The position numbers and the translations under genes are program-made. DNA of 64,000 nucleotides, from assembly GCA_037447655.1 (NCBI GenBank), contig JBBHKE010001856.1:68428-132427 (forward strand). The letters run 5' to 3'. This document shows positions 44,329-56,627 of the stretch, piece after piece; within the stretch, counting starts at the first letter, position 1, and every line of letters starts with the position of its first letter. This DNA is from Zygnema cylindricum. Lineage: Eukaryota; Streptophyta; Zygnematophyceae; Zygnematales; Zygnemataceae. Under the pieces are notes generated by a model, which saw nothing but the letters and a program-made list of their open reading frames with translations, had not been told where the DNA came from and did not search any database.

Positions 44329-45593
44329 TCACTTGATTTTGGGAGAACTGCGCTTGCAGCAAGTGCAAGGCCTCTGGGTTTTGGACTGCACTTCAAACGG
44401 TAGGTTCTGTCTACCATTCGTTCGCCTTCTGCAACTGTGACACCATTTCGCAGTGAGTTTGATATTTGCGTGCTTCTGCCACGCTGGTGTGATGCTATTG
44501 TTTTCGGCTTGAGGAATAGAATATAATTTTATTTTGAAGGGGGGAACATAGAGCACATTCTTCATGGTTCGTGATTGGATTCGGCCATCCACTAACGCCT
44601 CTATTTCGATGTCTCTTTTTCTTGTGGGATGTGCGTTGTGGTTGTCTCCCATGAAGATTTGTGAAGGAGCGATTTCACGAAAGTTGGAGAGCAAATCTCC
44701 CCTGAAACACATGTGCTCTGATGCACATGTGTCCACCATCCAGTGGTCATTGTTACCCCCTATGGAGGAAGCCATCATTGCTTGTGAGGTGACGATCTCC
44801 TTCTCTTTTCTATTTCCTTTTTTCAATTTAGTCTTGTCTACTTTCCCATGTAATTTGTCAAAGGAGTATTTTTGGCAGATCAAGATCAATTGACCCGCCT
44901 TATCGGAATAAAAACACTTTTGTTGTGTTTCTCTGTCGCGATTTTGATCTTCCTTTCCTTTTTGCGCGTACGCGGAGCTTTCGGCAATGGACTCACGGCT
45001 CGTCATAATTTTGGTGAACTCATCATTGAGGAGCACCTCAACAACCTCATTTCGCTTCCATGAGTTTTCATCTTTCTGATCCAGCCAGGTGAGAATGGGT
45101 TTGTATTCCACCGAGAGGGGAAGCATGAAGAGGGTAATTTTTGTATCATTGGGAAGGGTTAAGCCAACAGCATCAGCTTCGGCTAGCAGATTGGCATAAA
45201 TGGAGGTATAATCCTCCATCGACATTCCATCTTCATAGATGGTTGTCATTAACGTCTTCCCCAACTTGACGCGTGTTGTCATTCTCAAAAGCTTGTGTGT
45301 AGTTTCGAGGGATGACAATATTTCAGCTGATGTTTCCAGTCTTGTGACATTTCTCAGTTGGTTGTCCGCTAATCCCCTTATCAAAATATTATTGCCACAG
45401 ATTTCTCTCATGTCCCAATCAATGATTTTATTTTTCTGCTAGGTTTGCAGCATCTGCCGCAGTGGGACGTATGTCAATTCCGAGTACAATTGCAAGACAA
45501 TTTCTCCTCTCTAGAGCGGCCTCCGCTCTACACCTCCATAACTTATAGTTGGCGCCTTCAAACTTGTCAAATAAGCCAGGTGGGCCGATAACC
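44329..45593 (-). pseudogene. Copia gag and protease region (minus)
   Basis: The gag start after the primer-binding site (GPPGLFDKFEGANYKLWR, 45588-45530) runs to a stop near 45437. The frame then continues at 45411-44329. It contains LADNQLRNVTRLETSAEIL, a degraded zinc knuckle (KCFYSDKAGQLILICQK) and a protease-like WMVDTCASEHM, where D-S-G is D-T-C. A 360-codon frame survives, but a frameshift after the gag start and the altered protease box make it non-functional. Confidence 0.78.
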
Positions 45594-46019
45594 TAATACC
45601 CGGGGTTGGCGATTAAGAGCGACAAAGATAAATCTGAGCGCCACACACTTCCGATTCCGGAGCATAATAACACAAGGCTCAAATAGGACAAGCTACTAGG
45701 CAGGTTAATTAGAGTTTAGAGTGGGTAGAGATAAGACAAACACAGAGTAGCATCAGACAGATTTTGTTACTTCCCATTATAAGAAATAGAATAACAGTTG
45801 ATGTAAAACAAAAGTGGACAAATTGTCCTCAATAATAAAGTTGGATTCCTGTTATGACTTTGCTTTCCTGTAAATGGTGATTTTCTACTATTATGCACAC
45901 AACTAAATAGACTAATACTACCACACTCACAAAGTGGCGGTACAATCATAATCTGCCACGTGTAAAATGTCCACTGCACAATAAGACGTGGAGGACAACA
46001 GCATGTTCTCACAAAAAAA

Positions 46020-46123
46020 CTGGGTGGTAGTTATTCTTGTTGAAACACAAATGGGTAAGGGATATCCTAGAGGCTTTTTGCAAGCTTTCCATTATGAGGA
46101 CCTATGGAGGTCTCAAAGTTTCA
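46020..46123 (+). repeat. Fragment of the host-element LTR end
   Basis: Matches the last ~100 bases of the LTR ending at 63108 (GGCAGTTATTCTTG.GAAACACAAA, CTCAAAGTTTCA). It directly abuts the right LTR of the minus-strand copia at 46012. Confidence 0.75.
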
Positions 46124-46879
46124 ATACCTTCCACGATACGAAGTGTACAAAGTAAAATTTTGTTTTTTAGTATGGACAATATAGTATTGTGGTAAAACAT
46201 ACCCACGAAACCTTTAATTTTTTTCGTTTTTTGCTTACCCGACCAACACGATTTTTTTTTTTTTACCTCGATTAGGTGCCCCAAAATTTCTATTTGTTAG
46301 GACGATTAATTAGCCTCTAAGTTTGGTTCGAGTACCCGTTGTGGCGTTGTTATGTATTGATTTTGATTGATCGATAGATTATGTTTGATATACCTATTAT
46401 CAACATGTAGAGGCTTGACACTTTAAAACGAACATATTGTCTCCAGATAAATTTGAAAAAAATGGTGTTAAGATAATTTTAATACGGTGCATAACATAAG
46501 AATACTTGAAAATCAATTATATATTGCCTATATCTTTATATTGATATTCATATATTGATCGATTTATCAATATGTTACAGAATTAGCCCTAAACATCCTT
46601 AAAAAATATATAAAAGTATGACAAATATAATAAAACAAAATAATACAAAAAGTGTAACTACAAATCTTAAAAAAACAAATCTAAGGCGTTTTCTATAATA
46701 TAATGGGAACATAGGAGAATGTAACCTAATAATCCTAAGCACCTTTAATTAGTAAAATAACCTAAAAGTAAATCCAAAGATGTTATCATTAAGCGATAGA
46801 AAATGTAGCGATGTTCTTTTATGTCAGGAATCCGAATGTACTTAAAACCCTTGAATAAATAATCCTAAAAATTATGGAA
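46124..46879. other. AT-rich spacer
   Basis: No gene or element recognised. Very AT-rich, with TTTATTGATATTCATATATTG-like low-complexity words. It ends at the AAATA target duplication (46880-46884) of the nested copia complex. Confidence 0.55.
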
Positions 46880-47552
46880 AAATATGTAGAAATTAATGGT
46901 TATTTTTAGTATTTTCTAGATCTAAAATGAAATAAAGTTCTATGCATTAAACATCTAGCCCTCTCTTAATCACACATGTAGCATTGGGAATTGAAAAGGG
47001 GCTGACCCACACGCCTATGTTGATTAGAGATGGGGTTATGGGTGTTAGATTTTGGTAGATTTACCAAAATGAAGTGACGGATCCAAGATTTCAACCTAGT
47101 ACCAGCTCTCCATCAGGGTAGTTGATAGCCGTCCATCAAGGTAGTTAATAGCCGGTAGCCTTAGCCAATTAGTCTAAGAGCAAAGTTGAAGACATTGTTG
47201 ATTTTGGAAAGCTTTAAGTCTCAACAAATTGATAGGACAACGGAAAAATATATCTATAGAGGCACGTGTCGTCACTTGAAACACAATGCAGGTTTTGAAT
47301 GGTACCGTCACTAGCATTGGATAAACGCAGCAGATGCAACAAATGCAGCTGCGATTATTTTTGATATGGTTTGTAAGGACGAACACAGCCTATGACGCAA
47401 TAGGACAAACGCAATTGCGGATATTTTTGTATAGTACAAAACGCAGTTGCTACGCAACAAGACAAAAGCAGCTGCGGCTGTTTTTGGTAATGGAGATAGC
47501 AACAACTACGAAACTGTAGATATTTGAATGTGATCAGGAATTGGACTGTCCT

Positions 47553-47694
47553 GCTACGGTTGATATGAATCAGGTCAACGGAAAAGATTCATAAGAGAAT
47601 AATTAACTCACTCGCTAACAAATGCTACGGTTGATATGAATCAGGTCAACTGAAAAGATTCATAAGAGAATAATTAACTCACTCGCTAACAAAT
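47553..47694. repeat. 71-bp tandem duplication in the 5' LTR only
   Basis: GCTACGGTTGATATGAATCA recurs at 47553 and 47624 with almost identical continuation. The 3' LTR has a single copy near 52780, so the duplication arose after insertion. Confidence 0.9.
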
Positions 47695-48197
47695 GTTCTG
47701 CAGTAGCCGGAAGGACGTACCTAAGCAATTGTCACTAAGCCAAGCGAGAAGTATTTGAACTAATCTCTTGTATAGGATTCTCAGTAATATTGATTGTAAA
47801 GTGATAGATTTAATTTTAGCGTGATTAGAAGCACTTGGACCTTAGTAACAGTTTAGTTCTTGTGGACGTATCTTTTAGGAACACTTGTATTGGCGATATA
47901 TCACTATGTAGTAGGACAACTGAGTGAAGGGTATAAGACATAGGAGGTAGAACAATTTATGTATCCAGACTTCCAGATTGTGTAATCTGCAGACTGTTTT
48001 TGGAAAAGTTCTGAGTTGCATATCTAGGAGTATAGGGAGTATGTTCGATCAATTGTGTTGAAACTTTGGGAGTTGTCAGACTTTGAGATACGTTATTTGT
48101 GGTATAATTTGAAGCAGTCTCGATCCTTGTGTCAACTTTACTGAGCTGTAGATAGCAGCTGTTTGATAGGATTCTTGGTAAGCTTCTGTGGTGAATT

Positions 48198-49150
48198 ATG
48201 TCTACTTCTACTACTACTATTGCTCCTCCACTTGCTCTAGTGGTCGTAAAACAACACGTTATGGGCCTGCCATCAAGAATTCCTATTTTATCGCGAGTAA
48301 AATACGTTTATTTGGCGGATATGGTGGAGACACATTTCGAAAATGTTAACCTTTTGGATATTTTGGATGGTTCTCTGGCGGAAATGGATCCGTCTTGGTC
48401 AAAGAAAAATTCGCAATCGGGGGTGATTTTAAAATTTTGTATCTGGAGACACATTTCGAAAATGTTAACCTTTTGGATATTTTAGATGGTTCTCTGGCGG
48501 AAACGGATCCGTCTTGGTCAAAGAAAAATTCGCAATCGGGGGTGATTTTGAAATTTTGTATCTCGAAAGAATTGGCTATGTCACAGATAAAAATGAAAAA
48601 GGCGATCGATATTTGGAAATCTCTCAAGGATGATTTTGAAAAGGCTAATGTTTAGGAAGAACTATTTTTGGCTGGACGAATTTGGGACTACAAATACACG
48701 CGTGGTACAATAGCACAATATTGTAACAAATTTCAAATACTAATATATTCTCATGCTTGTGCAGGTGGATCTTTACCTCAGTTTCAGCAGGCTGCTTTGC
48801 TAATGAGAGGTCTTCCGAGTACTATGAAAGCATCGTCTCATATGTTGAAACAGAAAGATGAAAATAGTTGGACACAACAGTTAGCTATTAATTTGATAAT
48901 AGACGAAGAAACAGACTCTAAAATTCTTAATTGTGAGAACTTAGTAGAGGCATTTAGCATAGAATTTGACAGAAAAGATCAATTTAATCAAGAGAGAAAT
49001 CAGTTTAATCAGAATCAGTCTAGACAGTTAAATCAAAGAGGAAATAGACAATCTTTTAATGCTTATTTTTATTGTCATGAAAAAGGTCATGGATATAAAT
49101 TCTATCCTAAGCTTAAGAAAGCTAATGAAATAGGTTTGTATAGGCTTTGA
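48198..49150 (+). pseudogene. Copia-3 gag
   Basis: It starts at an ATG inside the LTR (MSTSTTTIAPPLALVVVKQ) and reads through the LTR/primer-site junction. A 119-bp tandem duplication (48327 and 48446, repeating ETHFENVNLLDILDGSLAE) shifts the frame. Gag continues with WKSLKDDFEKANV, a stop, GRIWDYKYTRGTIAQYCNKF, LLMRGLPSTMKASSHML, and a degraded zinc knuckle (YCHEKGHGYKFYPK). Non-functional. Confidence 0.8.
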
Positions 49151-49282
49151 TGGTAGCAAAGTCAATTTCATCAAGGAACCACGGGATCATCACAACGAGG
49201 AAATGCACTCTTCTCGGCATCCTCGTCTCATCGGGACAAGTCTTTTTCAATCTTTGTCAAGGAGGATGATGATTTATTTGCT

Positions 49283-50372
49283 ATGGCAGCAGCAATGGAG
49301 GGCGCGAAAGACAATGGATGGATAATGGATACGAGAGCGTCGGCCCACATATGGTGGAACAAAACAATTTTCAAAAATCTGAAATCAACACCGGAGAACA
49401 AAATTTACTATGCATGTGGAATGAGCGTGCAGACGCGGGCTGTAGGTGATGTCTCTTTGCTAGTTGATGTAGAGGGCAAGGCAATTGAGAGAACTCTTCA
49501 TAATGTTCTCTATGTCCCATATTTTAAGAAAAAATTGTTTTCAACTTCTTTGGTAGAAAGTAAAGGGTTTGAGATAAATCTAAAACATGGCAGAAAAGTT
49601 GCTAGCAAAAATGGAAAGATTGCGGTTACACGAACTAGAGATGCCAGCAAAATGTATCAAATTGATATGCATGATAATAAATAAATTGATGTTTTGTATT
49701 CCAGTGCATTATCCTCAGATGAGCTATGGCATAAATGATTAGGCCATGTGAATTACGAAAGTATGAAAAAGATGGTTAATGCTGACAAAAACGACGAAGT
49801 CACTCTGTCAATCAGTCACATAAAACGTGTGATGGTTGAGCAGTAGGAAAAATACAAAAATTATTGTTTCCTCAAGAGTCTGAACATAAATCTACTAAAT
49901 TTATGTAATTCATTCATTTTGATGCTTTCGGCCGTGGAAAGGTACCATCTGCCGAGGGCTGAAATATATGGTTACGTTTACAAAATGTTTTATGGAGGTT
50001 TACTAAGGTCTACTTCATCAAGGCTAAGAGTGAAGTCTTCACTCATTTTCAACACTACAAAGCATGGGAGGAGAAACTACACGGTTTACCAATTCTGGAG
50101 CTCAGATCGAACAATAGAGGGGAATTTACACCAAAAGAATTTGAAATCTTCTTACTCAAGGAAGGTTTAAGTCACACACTAATTGTTCCATACTCTCCGG
50201 AACAAAATAGAGTCTCACAAAGACTAAATAGGACTCTCACAAAAAGTTATAGGTCCACATTTGCGGATAAAGACGTGGATCCAAAATTCCGGGCTGAAGC
50301 ATCAAATTGTGCAGCTTATATCAAAAATAAGATAGGTTCAAGATCGGTAGAAAACACTCCTTACAAGATATA
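49283..50372 (+). pseudogene. Copia-3 protease and integrase remains
   Basis: The protease box reads WIMDTRASAHI (D-S-G to D-T-R), followed by a normal-looking LHNVLYVPYFKKKLFS segment to a stop at 49684. The pre-integrase LWHK.LGHVNYESMKKM has a stop. Integrase pieces include a VPYSPEQNRVSQRLNRTL segment (about 50187-50240), the region of the catalytic Glu, but the core is broken by several stops. Confidence 0.75.
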
Positions 50373-50633
50373 AAGAGATGATAGAGCAGCAGAAGCAGCA
50401 AAAAGTACAAGAATATGTCATTTTACATAGCGTCCATAATATTATCCCACAGACGCAAAATTCACAAGTGGTAACACAGGAGTTGGAAAATAATGGGTTT
50501 CCCAACAAATTCATTTTGAAGCGGAGCATGAGTAGTCACTGCCTACATATCGCAACAAGCGCAACAAGCACAACGCACGGGATCAGACAAGTTCAGCCTC
50601 AAAATTTCCAGGGGAAGAAGATCTAGTAGCCGT

Positions 50634-52251
50634 TTGCAAGCAAGTTCTCACTTCGCCTACTCGGCAGCCTCAGAGGAGCCTCTGACCATCCGAGAAGCCT
50701 TCTCATCATTGGAGCGGAATCACTGGATCGAGGCGGTAAACGATGAAATGAAGTTGATCATGGAGGCTCAGAAATGGGAGCTTGTGGACCTTCCTCCGGA
50801 TCGAAAAGCGATCGGTAGCAAATGGGTATTTAAGGTGAAGTTAAATCTAGATAATTCCATTGAACGGTATAAGGCTAAACTTGTGGCAAAGGGATATAAT
50901 AAAAAGGAAGGAATCAATTTTGAAAAAAAAAATTCTCCTGTTGTAAGATTTCCGACATTTAAGATTTTGCTATTTATAGCTGCTGTAGAAGATATGGAAA
51001 TACGTCAGATGGATGTAAAGACGACATTTTTGCATGGAAAACTAGAGGATACTATTTACATGCAGTAGCCTGAATTGTATGCAGAACCAAGAAAAAAACA
51101 CTTAGTATGCAAATTGCTAAAATCTTTCCACGGCCTAAAACAGGCCACTAGGCAATGGAATATAAAGCTTGATGAATTCTTAACTAGCCTATGATTTAAA
51201 AAGATATGTTCTAATTACTCCGTCTATGTTTTAAAAGGTGAGGATGGAATAGTGTACATAGCGGTGTATGTCGTTGATTTACTATGCATAAACAAATCAA
51301 TGGCTGAAATTAACAAAATTAAAAATGCTTTAAACTCACGGTTCGAGGTGAAAGTGCTTGGTGAGGCAAGATATATTTTGGGTATTTTGGTAAAGAAGGA
51401 CAAGAAAAACAGATTAATAAAATTAACTCAAAAAGAGGCTGTTGGAAACATGTTTGATGAATATGGAATGCGGGGGGCAAAAGGATGTGGAACACCAATG
51501 GCATTTCGGCATAAGTTGGAGGGGGGAGAAACAAAACCGGGTGTTATTGTCAGTGAAACTTTTGAGTTACAAGAGGATGATCATATGACACTGATACCTT
51601 ACACATAGATCGTGGGAAGTATAATATAATCATGAACTGTACTCGTTCGAATATTGCTGCAGCAGTTGGGGTACTGAGCAGAAGTCTAGAGAATATGAGG
51701 AAATCCGAGCGTGATGCAACAAGAAGAGTTTTAAGATACTTCGCAGGAACCAAAAACCTCAAACTTACACTAGGCGGAGGAGACATGAAGCTGTACACAT
51801 GGAGTGATGTAAGCTATGGCGATTTGCAAGCCGAAAATCCACCACATGATTTGTTATGAAAATTGGGAACGAGACTTGTTGTTGGAGCAGCAAACTTCAA
51901 AAGGTCACGGCACAATGAGCGATGGAGTCAAAATATATGGCAGCGAGCTCGGCCCTCAAAGAACTCTTATGGGTTAAATCCATGTTGCAAGAATTGGAAT
52001 ACATGCAGGTTGGTCCACAGGTGATCTTGTGTGATAACCAGGCTGCCAATGCCATTGCTTCTAACTCGAGTCACCATTTCAAAATCAAGCACATGAATGT
52101 AAGATTACACTTTGTAAGAGAAAAAGTGTTCTTGAGAATAATTAAATTATGTTATCTGCCAGATGGTAAAATGATTGCCGATATGCTCACTAAAGCTAAT
52201 CTTGCTCCCAAGTTGAAGTATTGTAGGGATGTTGTGGGATTAAGTGAATAG
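50634..52251 (+). pseudogene. Copia-3 reverse transcriptase and RNase H
   Basis: The RT start (EEPLTIREAFSSLERNHWIEA, WELVDLPPDRKAIGSKWVF) runs open to a stop at 51068, where the context MQ*P shows a nonsense change. Next comes TRQWNIKLDEFL in another frame. The catalytic box reads YVVD (51267-51278) instead of YVDD, so the first Asp is lost. RNase H pieces follow (MNCTRSNIAAAVG, MAASSALKELLWVKSMLQEL, CDNQAANAIASN, ADMLTKA). Dead. Confidence 0.85.
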
Positions 52252-53402
52252 CTCAATTGCTGCACTGCTATAGTGCCATGCTGCGCTAGTTGAATGACGG
52301 GGATGTAGTGGGACTACGTGACTTGCTAAATTGCTAGGTTGCAATGCTGCGATGCTGCGCTAGTTTAACATCATAGCTGCGCGTACATACTGAGTCTAAA
52401 GCTTTAGGGAATTGATTTTTTAGAAAGATTTAAGTCTCAGAAACTATATATGACGGCGGAAAAATATATATATATATAGGGACACGCGTTGTCACTTGAA
52501 GCACAACGCACGTTTTGAAAGGTACTAACACTAGCATTGGAACAACGCAGCTGCGACGCAGATGGAACAAGCGCAGCTGCGATTTTTTTTGATTTGGTGT
52601 GTACGGACGAATGCAGCCTGCGACACAACGAGAAAAACGCAATTGCGGATATTTTGGCACATGACAACGCAGTTGCTACGCAACAAAACAAAAGCAGCTG
52701 CGGCTGTTTTTGGTATCGGACAGCGCAGCTACTACGAAGTTGCTGATATTTGAATGTGATCAAAAATTGGACTGTGCTGCTACGGTTGATATTAATCAAG
52801 TCAACGGACAATATTCATAAGAGAATAATTAACTGACTCGCTAACAAATGTTCTGCAATAGCCGGATTGACGTACCCAAACAATTGTCAGTAAGCTAAGC
52901 GAGAAGTATTTGAACAAATCACCTGTATAGGATTCTCAGTAATATTGATTGTACAATGATAGATTAGTTTTAGTGTGATTAGCAGCACTTAGACCTTAGT
53001 GGCAGTTTAGTTCATTTGGACATATCTTTTAAGAATACTTGTATTGGCGGTACCGCACTATGTAGTAGGACAACTGAGTGAAGAGTATAAGACTTAGGAC
53101 GTAGAACATTTTATGTATCCCGACTTCCAGACTGTGTAATCTGCATATTGTTTTTGAAAAACTTTTGAGTTGCATATCTTGGTATATGTTGGATAAATTG
53201 TGCTAAAACTCTACGAGTTGTCAGACTTTGTGATACATTAAATTATGGTATAATTTCACACAGTTATGTTCCTTGTGTCATTTTTAATGAGTTGTAGATA
53301 ACAATTGTTTGATAGGATTCTTTGTAAGCTTCTGTGGTGAATTATGTCTACTTCTACTACTACTGTTGCTCCTCCATCTTCTCCAGTAGTCGTAGAACAA
53401 CA

Positions 53403-54137
53403 CACATTGCGTTTGATAGCTACTTAAATGTTAACACGTATGCTATTTCATTTAACGCGATATTTAGGTATATATACAGTTTGTAATGTACGGCGTACGG
53501 AACATCCGAAACGGATACCATGCATTTTGTTCAGAATAAGAAACAAATATTGCGTAAGTATTTATGACAACCACAAATGTAATCAGGCTTAATCGGAAGG
53601 CCATGAAGCATTCCCAGATCGCGGAATAGGTTTTCGGCAGATTGCGGTCAACTTCACATCATTTGCCACGTGGCACAATCACGTTTGATTACAGCATCTC
53701 CAAGGATTCTAAGAACGATTCCAAAAATGACATGTGTTGACTTGTTGGCCATGTCGTACAATGGTCGTACAGAAAGTACATCGGCACTTGTACTTTTATT
53801 TACGATACACTATTATGATTGGTGGCGCACTTTAAAAAATAGAGTTTAAGAGAGAGATGGGACTTAGAAAAATTTGATAGATTGGACCCTCTCTCCTAGA
53901 GAGCTTCTTTACAAAAGGCCAACTTTGACCCTTCATAGCTTACTGCTCAGGGGAGCAAATTTATATATTCTTTTTGCTATAGACTCAAGGGAGTCTTATA
54001 TTCACAGGGGTTATGGTTGTCAGAGTTTTTATCATTCAAGGTGGCAGTTATTCTTGTGGAAACACAAAGGGGTCAGGGTTATCTTAGGGGCTTCGCGTGA
54101 GCTGCCTACACTGAGGGCCAATGACAGTGGTTCTATG
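53403..54137 (+). repeat. Second half of the host-element 5' LTR
   Basis: Aligns with 62373-63088 over its length (GCTACTTAAATGTTAACACGTA, CCGAAACGGATACC, GGGCTT.G.GTGAGCTGCCTAC). Together with 46885-47195 it reconstitutes one LTR interrupted by copia-3. The last ~16 bases seen at the end of the 3' LTR are not matched here. Confidence 0.85.
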
Positions 54138-56040
54138 TGAGCAGAGGTATTGGGGGATATGAAGCGGACGAGTGAGAAATCCATGGAATTGAGCCATTCC
54201 TCTTGGGTTTGAGGGAAGCATATTAACTAGAATAGAAGATCCAACTCCACCGGAGGATTTGGAGGACGAGGATAGCATTGTAATGGCAAAAGGGAAAGAC
54301 AGAGAGACAGTTACACCGATTACAACACCTATCGTACAATTCAGCGTTCATGTCACCTATTCCGAGGAATGAGGAGAAAGATGTTGATACTTAGGACTAC
54401 ATCAATATTGCGGCAAAACACTTCATTCTCCGTAATCTTACCCAAGGACTTGCATCTCCTCATTTCCAGGTGGAAAGGGCATCAGATCTATGGATTGCCC
54501 TTACAAAGATGTAATGGAGTGGTATTATGCAGCATGAAGAATTGGCTGATCAAAAGATAGATGCATATGTATTCAAAGGGGGGAAAATGCTATACTTTTC
54601 TAATGAGCTTGCCACCCTTTTCATTAAACTAGAGAGTGCTGGTCAAGTAAAAACATAAAAGTTGAAGGTGAACTGTCTGCTCATGAAGTTACCCGATGAC
54701 TATGAAAACATAGGTTACCATGTGCAAGATTTTCCGGATTCCAGGAGGATCTGGAATTTTGTGGTAGGGATGATTCTCGTCCAAGAGAATACAATTGAGA
54801 TCCGAAAGGGAGGGAAGAGTGGACAAGCTTTAGCAACAAGAACTGATTGGAGGAGCAAGGATCCCATAAAATTAGAAGGAAACTATGAAGGAGGAGGACA
54901 AAATACCTAGTCCGATGAATCTGGACCGAGGGTCTCCAAAGTGGTGTGTCACTTTTGGAAGAAACCAGCACACTATATGGCAAAGTGTACTAAGCTAACC
55001 AAGCTTTGGTTAAAGGAGGGGGCAGACCGGTGGGTCCCCGAGAGGAAAGAAAAATGCCATTTTCCAACAGGTACATGAGGCGGAATTCGAGGACGAGGAC
55101 GATGAGCTCCTATTGGGTGAGGAGTTGAAGGCGCAAAACGAGGTCGAAATTCCACGAAAGCAGAAATGTGCTTTCGGTGGATTCAAAGGTGAAGCGGGCT
55201 TGATTGTATATTCACGTGCCTCCATGCAAATATGTAGGCATAAACACTTGTTTACTAAGATAATGAAGATTCCTACCGTAGAGATAGAGTTGAGGGATGG
55301 GAGGATAGTCACTACTACTCTTGTAGGGTTGGTAGATCTGAAAGTGTTAGTAGAAGGAAAGACATCCATTGTTAGATTCTCTGATGTATTGTTTGTTCCG
55401 GAGCTGAACTAAAACCTCATCTCTACATTTGTATTTGATGACAAGGGTTTTGATACTAACAGTAGGAAAGGAGTATTTACTGCAAGCTTTGAGGAGGAAG
55501 TGTATTTCACTACTGAAAAAGGCAGTCAAGGGATGTTTACGTTGAGTTTAAGCAATGAGAAGAAGAAACTTTATTATGCTGGTGTTCATGATATAATGTT
55601 GTGGCATAAGAGGCTTGGGCATGTGAATCCAGATATGTTAAAAAAGATGAAAAAGATGGGAGTGGTGGAAGGGATTAAGTTCAGTGAGAATGATAATAGA
55701 AGTGATTGTAGTGGATGTGCTCAAGGTAAAACACATAGATTACCTTTTCCTAAAATAGCCACCTATAAGGGAGAAAAAATTCTAGATCTAGTACACATGG
55801 ATATTTGGGGACCGGCTAAAGTGCCCTCACCGTGGGGGAAGAGATTAATGATGACTATCACCGATGATTGGTCTCGATATCCAGGGTGTATTTTTTGAAA
55901 AATCAGTCAGAGGCACAGGAATGTTTTAGAGAGTATAAAGCATGGAGTGAAAACTCCGTGAAACCCCAATCAAGAGAGTTAGGAGTGACAATGGTGGAGA
56001 GTATACCTCTAACCAGTTTGAGGATTTTATTAGGGAAGAT
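54138..56040 (+). pseudogene. Host copia gag, protease and integrase fragment
   Basis: Gag pieces (HFILRNLTQGLASPHFQVER, then LKVNCLLMKLPDDYENI) are separated by stops. A degraded zinc knuckle (CHFWKKPAHYMAKC) follows. The protease box is ruined (LIVYSRASMQI). The pre-integrase LWHKRLGHVNPDMLKKM and finger DCSGCAQGKTHRLPF are well kept, then integrase LVHMDIWGPAKVPS (first catalytic Asp) and, after a frameshift, SDNGGEYTSNQFEDFI (second catalytic Asp). The sequence breaks off at the LTR junction near 56041. Confidence 0.8.
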
Positions 56041-56627
56041 GGAGTCAAGCTTAGTTGAGTTCGTTGACAAAGTACATATTTACTTGAGGGACCAAATTTA
56101 CACTTGGAGGTTCAACTTCGGTGATTAATGAATGTGCGGACGGTTGACGGATTCAGTGTTATATTTGGAAGAGAAATATTGACCGAGTTCTCATTTCAAC
56201 CGACGAACTTTGACTGTGTACTTTAGCGGCGGCTAAGGTTAATTATTAATGTAAATACTTGTACGGTAGACGGTGGGGTTTAGTTTGATGAATGTTTACG
56301 TGTACTGGCAGACCACAATAATTGTGGTACGGTGTAGATCAGCTGTAGGTTCACTTGCATATGTAGGACTTAGATTATTTTTGGGAAGTTAAGAATTCCT
56401 TGTTTGGAAAAATTGCAAAGCAGTTTTTGGGAATTTTGAATTGTAAGATAATTCTGATCTTTTGGCAAATTGTTGTGAAACTCTGCATGTTGTTTCTTTG
56501 GTTTGTTTTCTTTGTTGTGGAAAATTTGCAGACATAGTGTGTGTCGGGTTTGCTATGGGCTTTATTGTGAAGTCGGTCATTTGTGGGTATTCGTTAGAGT
56601 TTCCTCTCTTGTATTTTGATTGTGATT

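Larger units (their letters stand above)
39648..46012 (-). mobile_element. Decayed Ty1/copia element with nested TRIM
   Basis: LTR-like direct repeats at about 39648-40068 and 45594-46012 share long blocks such as GTGGGTAGAGATAAGACAAA and CTGCCACGTGTAAAATGTCC. Between them, on the minus strand, lie a primer-binding site GGTTATCGGCCCAC (45593-45580), gag, protease, integrase, reverse transcriptase and RNase H, in copia order with several frameshifts. LTR divergence is substantial, so it is old. A TRIM (41221-41733) interrupts the RNase H region. Exact LTR ends are uncertain. Confidence 0.85.
47196..53402 (+). mobile_element. Copia element inserted in the host 5' LTR (copia-3)
   Basis: The 5' LTR 47196-48256 starts TGTTG and ends CAACA. 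The 3' LTR runs from about 52409 to 53402. The target site is GACAT (47191-47195) against CACAT (53403-53407), one mismatch. The primer-binding site CGTTATGGGCCTGC follows the 5' LTR. Gag, protease, integrase, RT and RNase H follow in copia order, all with stops or frameshifts. The uninterrupted version of the target is visible in the 3' LTR of the host near 62355-62400. Confidence 0.9.
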
